Positions 62,432-64,000 of a stretch of 64,000 nucleotides of DNA are shown here, piece after piece. Position 1 is the first letter of the stretch. The number at the start of each line of letters is the position of its first letter. The notes under the pieces were generated by a model. The model saw only the letters and a list, made by a program, of their open reading frames with translations. It did not search any database and was not told the DNA's origin. The translations under genes were made by a program, and so were the position numbers. This stretch comes from Mercurialis annua (Eukaryota; Streptophyta; Magnoliopsida; Malpighiales; Euphorbiaceae): NCBI RefSeq assembly GCF_937616625.2, contig NC_065571.1:30361879-30425878 (forward strand), read 5' to 3'.

Positions 62432-62590
62432 AAAGGCCAAAATTTGGCCTGATCCCGTTCGGGAAAAGGCCTGGTCCCGAACGGGACCAGTGCAAATTTT
62501 GCACAGTCCCGTACGGGACCTTACGGGATTTCATCAGGTCTCTTACGAGACCTGGTTTATCCCTTGGTTCAACCATTTGGTTGAACCAAG
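62432..62590. repeat. Palindrome cassette of the 3' LTR
   Basis: Includes CTGGTCCCGAACGGGACCAG, TGCAAATTTTGCA, GTCCCGTACGGGAC, AGGTCTC...GAGACCT and GGTTCAACCATTTGGTTGAACC. It is nearly the same as the cassette at 7208-7333, but with one GTCCCGTACGGGAC instead of two. Confidence 0.85.
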
Positions 62591-62745
62591 ACCCAAAGGA
62601 GAAGTTTATATTTTTTTTTTTAAAACCGAACCGAAGATGAATCGAACCACAATTAATTTACGAAACTTCAAATACCCCACAAAATACATCCGGAACCACG
62701 TCGGAAATTACAAAAATAAATTTAAAAATTTTACGGGATATTACA

Positions 62746-62756
62746 TTCTCCCCAAC
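62746..62756 (-). other. Polypurine tract of the autonomous element
   Basis: GTTGGGGAGAA on the - strand, adjoining the LTR start. It fixes the LTR boundary and the element's direction. Confidence 0.9.
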
Positions 62757-62862
62757 TAATTAAAAATTCGTCCTCGAATTTAACACGACAAGTAAATCAC
62801 ATCAGAACAACACGTAATACAAGTAAAAACTACAAAGTCACAGAAAAACAAGATGTTGTACC
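62757..62862 (-). other. Region between pol stop and polypurine tract
   Basis: About 106 bp of AT-rich sequence after the pol stop codon. Nothing else is recognised. The LTR-proximal 27 bases match the non-autonomous element. Confidence 0.7.
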
Positions 62863-64000
62863 TCACGGAAATAGAAAAGGATAGCGATTCCGCATATCCA
62901 ACTCGGTCTCCCAAGTACACTCCTCTACAGAATGATTGCGCCAGAGAACTTTGACCATCGGAATCTCCTTGTTCCGCAATTTACGCACCTGCGTATCGAC
63001 AATCTCAACTGGCTGTTCCTCATAGGACAGCTCCTGGTCAATCTCAACACTCTGAGGCACAATCACGTGCGAAGGATCAGAAATGCACTTTCTCAACATA
63101 GAAACGTGAAACACAGGATGCACTAACGACATGTCTGGCGGTAGAACCAGACGATAAGCCACAGCTCCAATCCGTTCCGAAATCTCATAAGGACCAATAT
63201 ACCTCGGTGCTAACTTTCCCTTGACGCCAAAACGAACCACGCCTTTCATATGCGAAACCCGAAGAAATACGAAATCACCAACCTGGAACTCAATGTCTTT
63301 CCTCTTCGGATCAGCATAACTCTTATGCCGACTAAAAGCAGTCTCTAACCTCCGCTTAATCAACGGTACCTTCTCAGAGGTAATCTGAATAATCTCCGCT
63401 CCCGAGAGTTTACGCTCTCCGACCTCCTCCCAACAGATAGGAGATCTACACTTACGCCCGTACAAAGCCTCATACGGCGCCATCTCGATACTCGCATGAT
63501 AACTGTTGTTATAGGAAAACTCAATCAACGGCAAATGAGTATCCCAGCTACCCTGAAAATCGAGAACACACATCCTGAGCATATCCTCCAACGTCTGAAT
63601 AGTCCTCTCAGACTGACCGTCAGTCTGAGGATGAAAAGCTGTACTGAAATCCAACCGAGAACCCAAGGATTCCTGTAACGCCTTCCAAAACCTCGAAGTA
63701 AACACAGAACCTCTGTCTGAAACAATAGAAACCGGTACACCATGCAAACTGACAATCCTGTCGATGTACAACTGAGCCAACCTCGAAGCAGCATACGAAA
63801 CCTTAATCGGAAGGAAATGAGCTGACTTGGTCATACGGTCAACTATCACCCAGATGGAGTCGTATCCCTGTCGAGTACGTGGTAACCCAACCACAAAATC
63901 CATAGCAATCCGCTCCCACTTCCACTCTGGAATAGGTAGTGGCTGCAGATAGCCAAAAGGTCTCTGATGTTCCAGCTTCACCTGCTGGCACGTCAGACAC
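62863..64000 (-). CDS. Ty3/gypsy pol polyprotein, integrase and chromodomain end (partial)
   Basis: This is the 3' end of a retrotransposon pol reading frame, open from the window edge to the stop at 62863; the N-terminal part lies outside. Residue numbers are counted from the codon at 63981, which is internal and not a true start. The edge reads CLTCQQ, the CxxC of the integrase zinc finger. The integrase core has D28 (AMDFV), D89 (IVSDRG) and E125 (GQSERT), a D,D(35)E triad that joins the cDNA to host DNA in the nucleus. A GPY/F module follows (RYIGPYEI, about 262-269), then a chromodomain-like tail ([13 protein letters not shown]...[14 protein letters not shown], about 324-358) of the kind that directs chromovirus insertion to heterochromatin. 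No stop or frameshift is visible. The Tekay/Del clade is my best reading from the C-terminal sequence. Confidence 0.93.
   Translation of the reverse strand, partial: CLTCQQVKLEHQRPFGYLQPLPIPEWKWERIAMDFVVGLPRTRQGYDSIWVIVDRMTKSAHFLPIKVSYAASRLAQLYIDRIVSLHGVPVSIVSDRGSVFTSRFWKALQESLGSRLDFSTAFHPQTDGQSERTIQTLEDMLRMCVLDFQGSWDTHLPLIEFSYNNSYHASIEMAPYEALYGRKCRSPICWEEVGERKLSGAEIIQITSEKVPLIKRRLETAFSRHKSYADPKRKDIEFQVGDFVFLRVSHMKGVVRFGVKGKLAPRYIGPYEISERIGAVAYRLVLPPDMSLVHPVFHVSMLRKCISDPSHVIVPQSVEIDQELSYEEQPVEIVDTQVRKLRNKEIPMVKVLWRNHSVEECTWETELDMRNRYPFLFP

Larger units (their letters stand above)
59817..62745 (-). mobile_element. 3' LTR of a Tekay/Del-like element, 2929 bp
   Basis: On the - strand it starts TGTAATATCCCG directly after a polypurine tract and pol, and ends GGGTCGTGACA at the satellite. 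The flanking AAAAC (59812-59816) should recur beyond the far 5' LTR, outside the window. It is closely related to the solo LTR at 4418-7520. It carries a palindrome cassette (62432-62590), TATTTAAA (62347-62354), GTAAGT (62235-62230) and the triple TCCCGAGAGC repeat (60408-60527). Open frames such as 61530-61718 and 62111-62407 have no domain. Confidence 0.93.

Overview
This is nuclear plant DNA, most likely from a eudicot, and gene-poor heterochromatin. There is no host gene. Nearly half of the window (about 31.6 kb) is one AT-rich tandem satellite, and almost all of the rest is Ty3/gypsy-type LTR retrotransposon sequence inserted into it. The host cannot be named from the sequence. The plant assignment rests on the chromovirus-type integrase with a C-terminal chromodomain, the initiator-Met tRNA primer site, and LTRs starting TGTAATACCCCGT and ending GGGTCGTGACA.

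Layout: 1-1315 is the 3' part of a + strand LTR, and 1316-3439 an LTR-like piece on the - strand. Satellite lies at 3440-4417, 7521-7662, 10530-25486, 27790-35187, 48975-51258 and 53987-59816. Solo LTRs with 5-bp target duplications lie at 4418-7520 (-), 7663-10529 (+), 51259-53986 (-), and 35188-48974 (-). The last is split by a complete 10.7-kb non-autonomous element at 37067-47769, whose two 3062-bp LTRs differ at only one position that I found. A doubly truncated LTR lies at 25487-27789 (+). The right edge holds the 3' LTR (59817-62745), polypurine tract and integrase/chromodomain 3' end of pol (62863 to the edge, -) of an apparently autonomous Tekay/Del-like element. This is the only convincing protein-coding sequence.

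The satellite is built from two boxes of about 30 bp that both start with the self-complementary AAACGTTT. They are arranged as B-A (59-60 bp) or B-A-A (88-90 bp). Most variation is C-to-T or G-to-A at CpG sites. Between 10.5 and 18.5 kb its orientation flips about twenty times, mostly at the AAACGTTT palindrome; elsewhere it is almost uniform. Long-range higher-order copies occur at several offsets.

The LTRs share a layout that I infer from aligned motifs. From the LTR start it runs: a cluster of GC-rich perfect palindromes, a TATA-like box, a splice-donor-like GTAAG(T/C) 107-119 bp further on, and an acceptor-like branch site, pyrimidine tract and CAG about 1.8-2.2 kb downstream. This suggests a long intron inside the LTR. 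The palindromes diverge between subfamilies with paired changes on both arms. The non-autonomous element shares its first 38 internal bases next to the polypurine tract with the autonomous element, so the second could mobilise the first.
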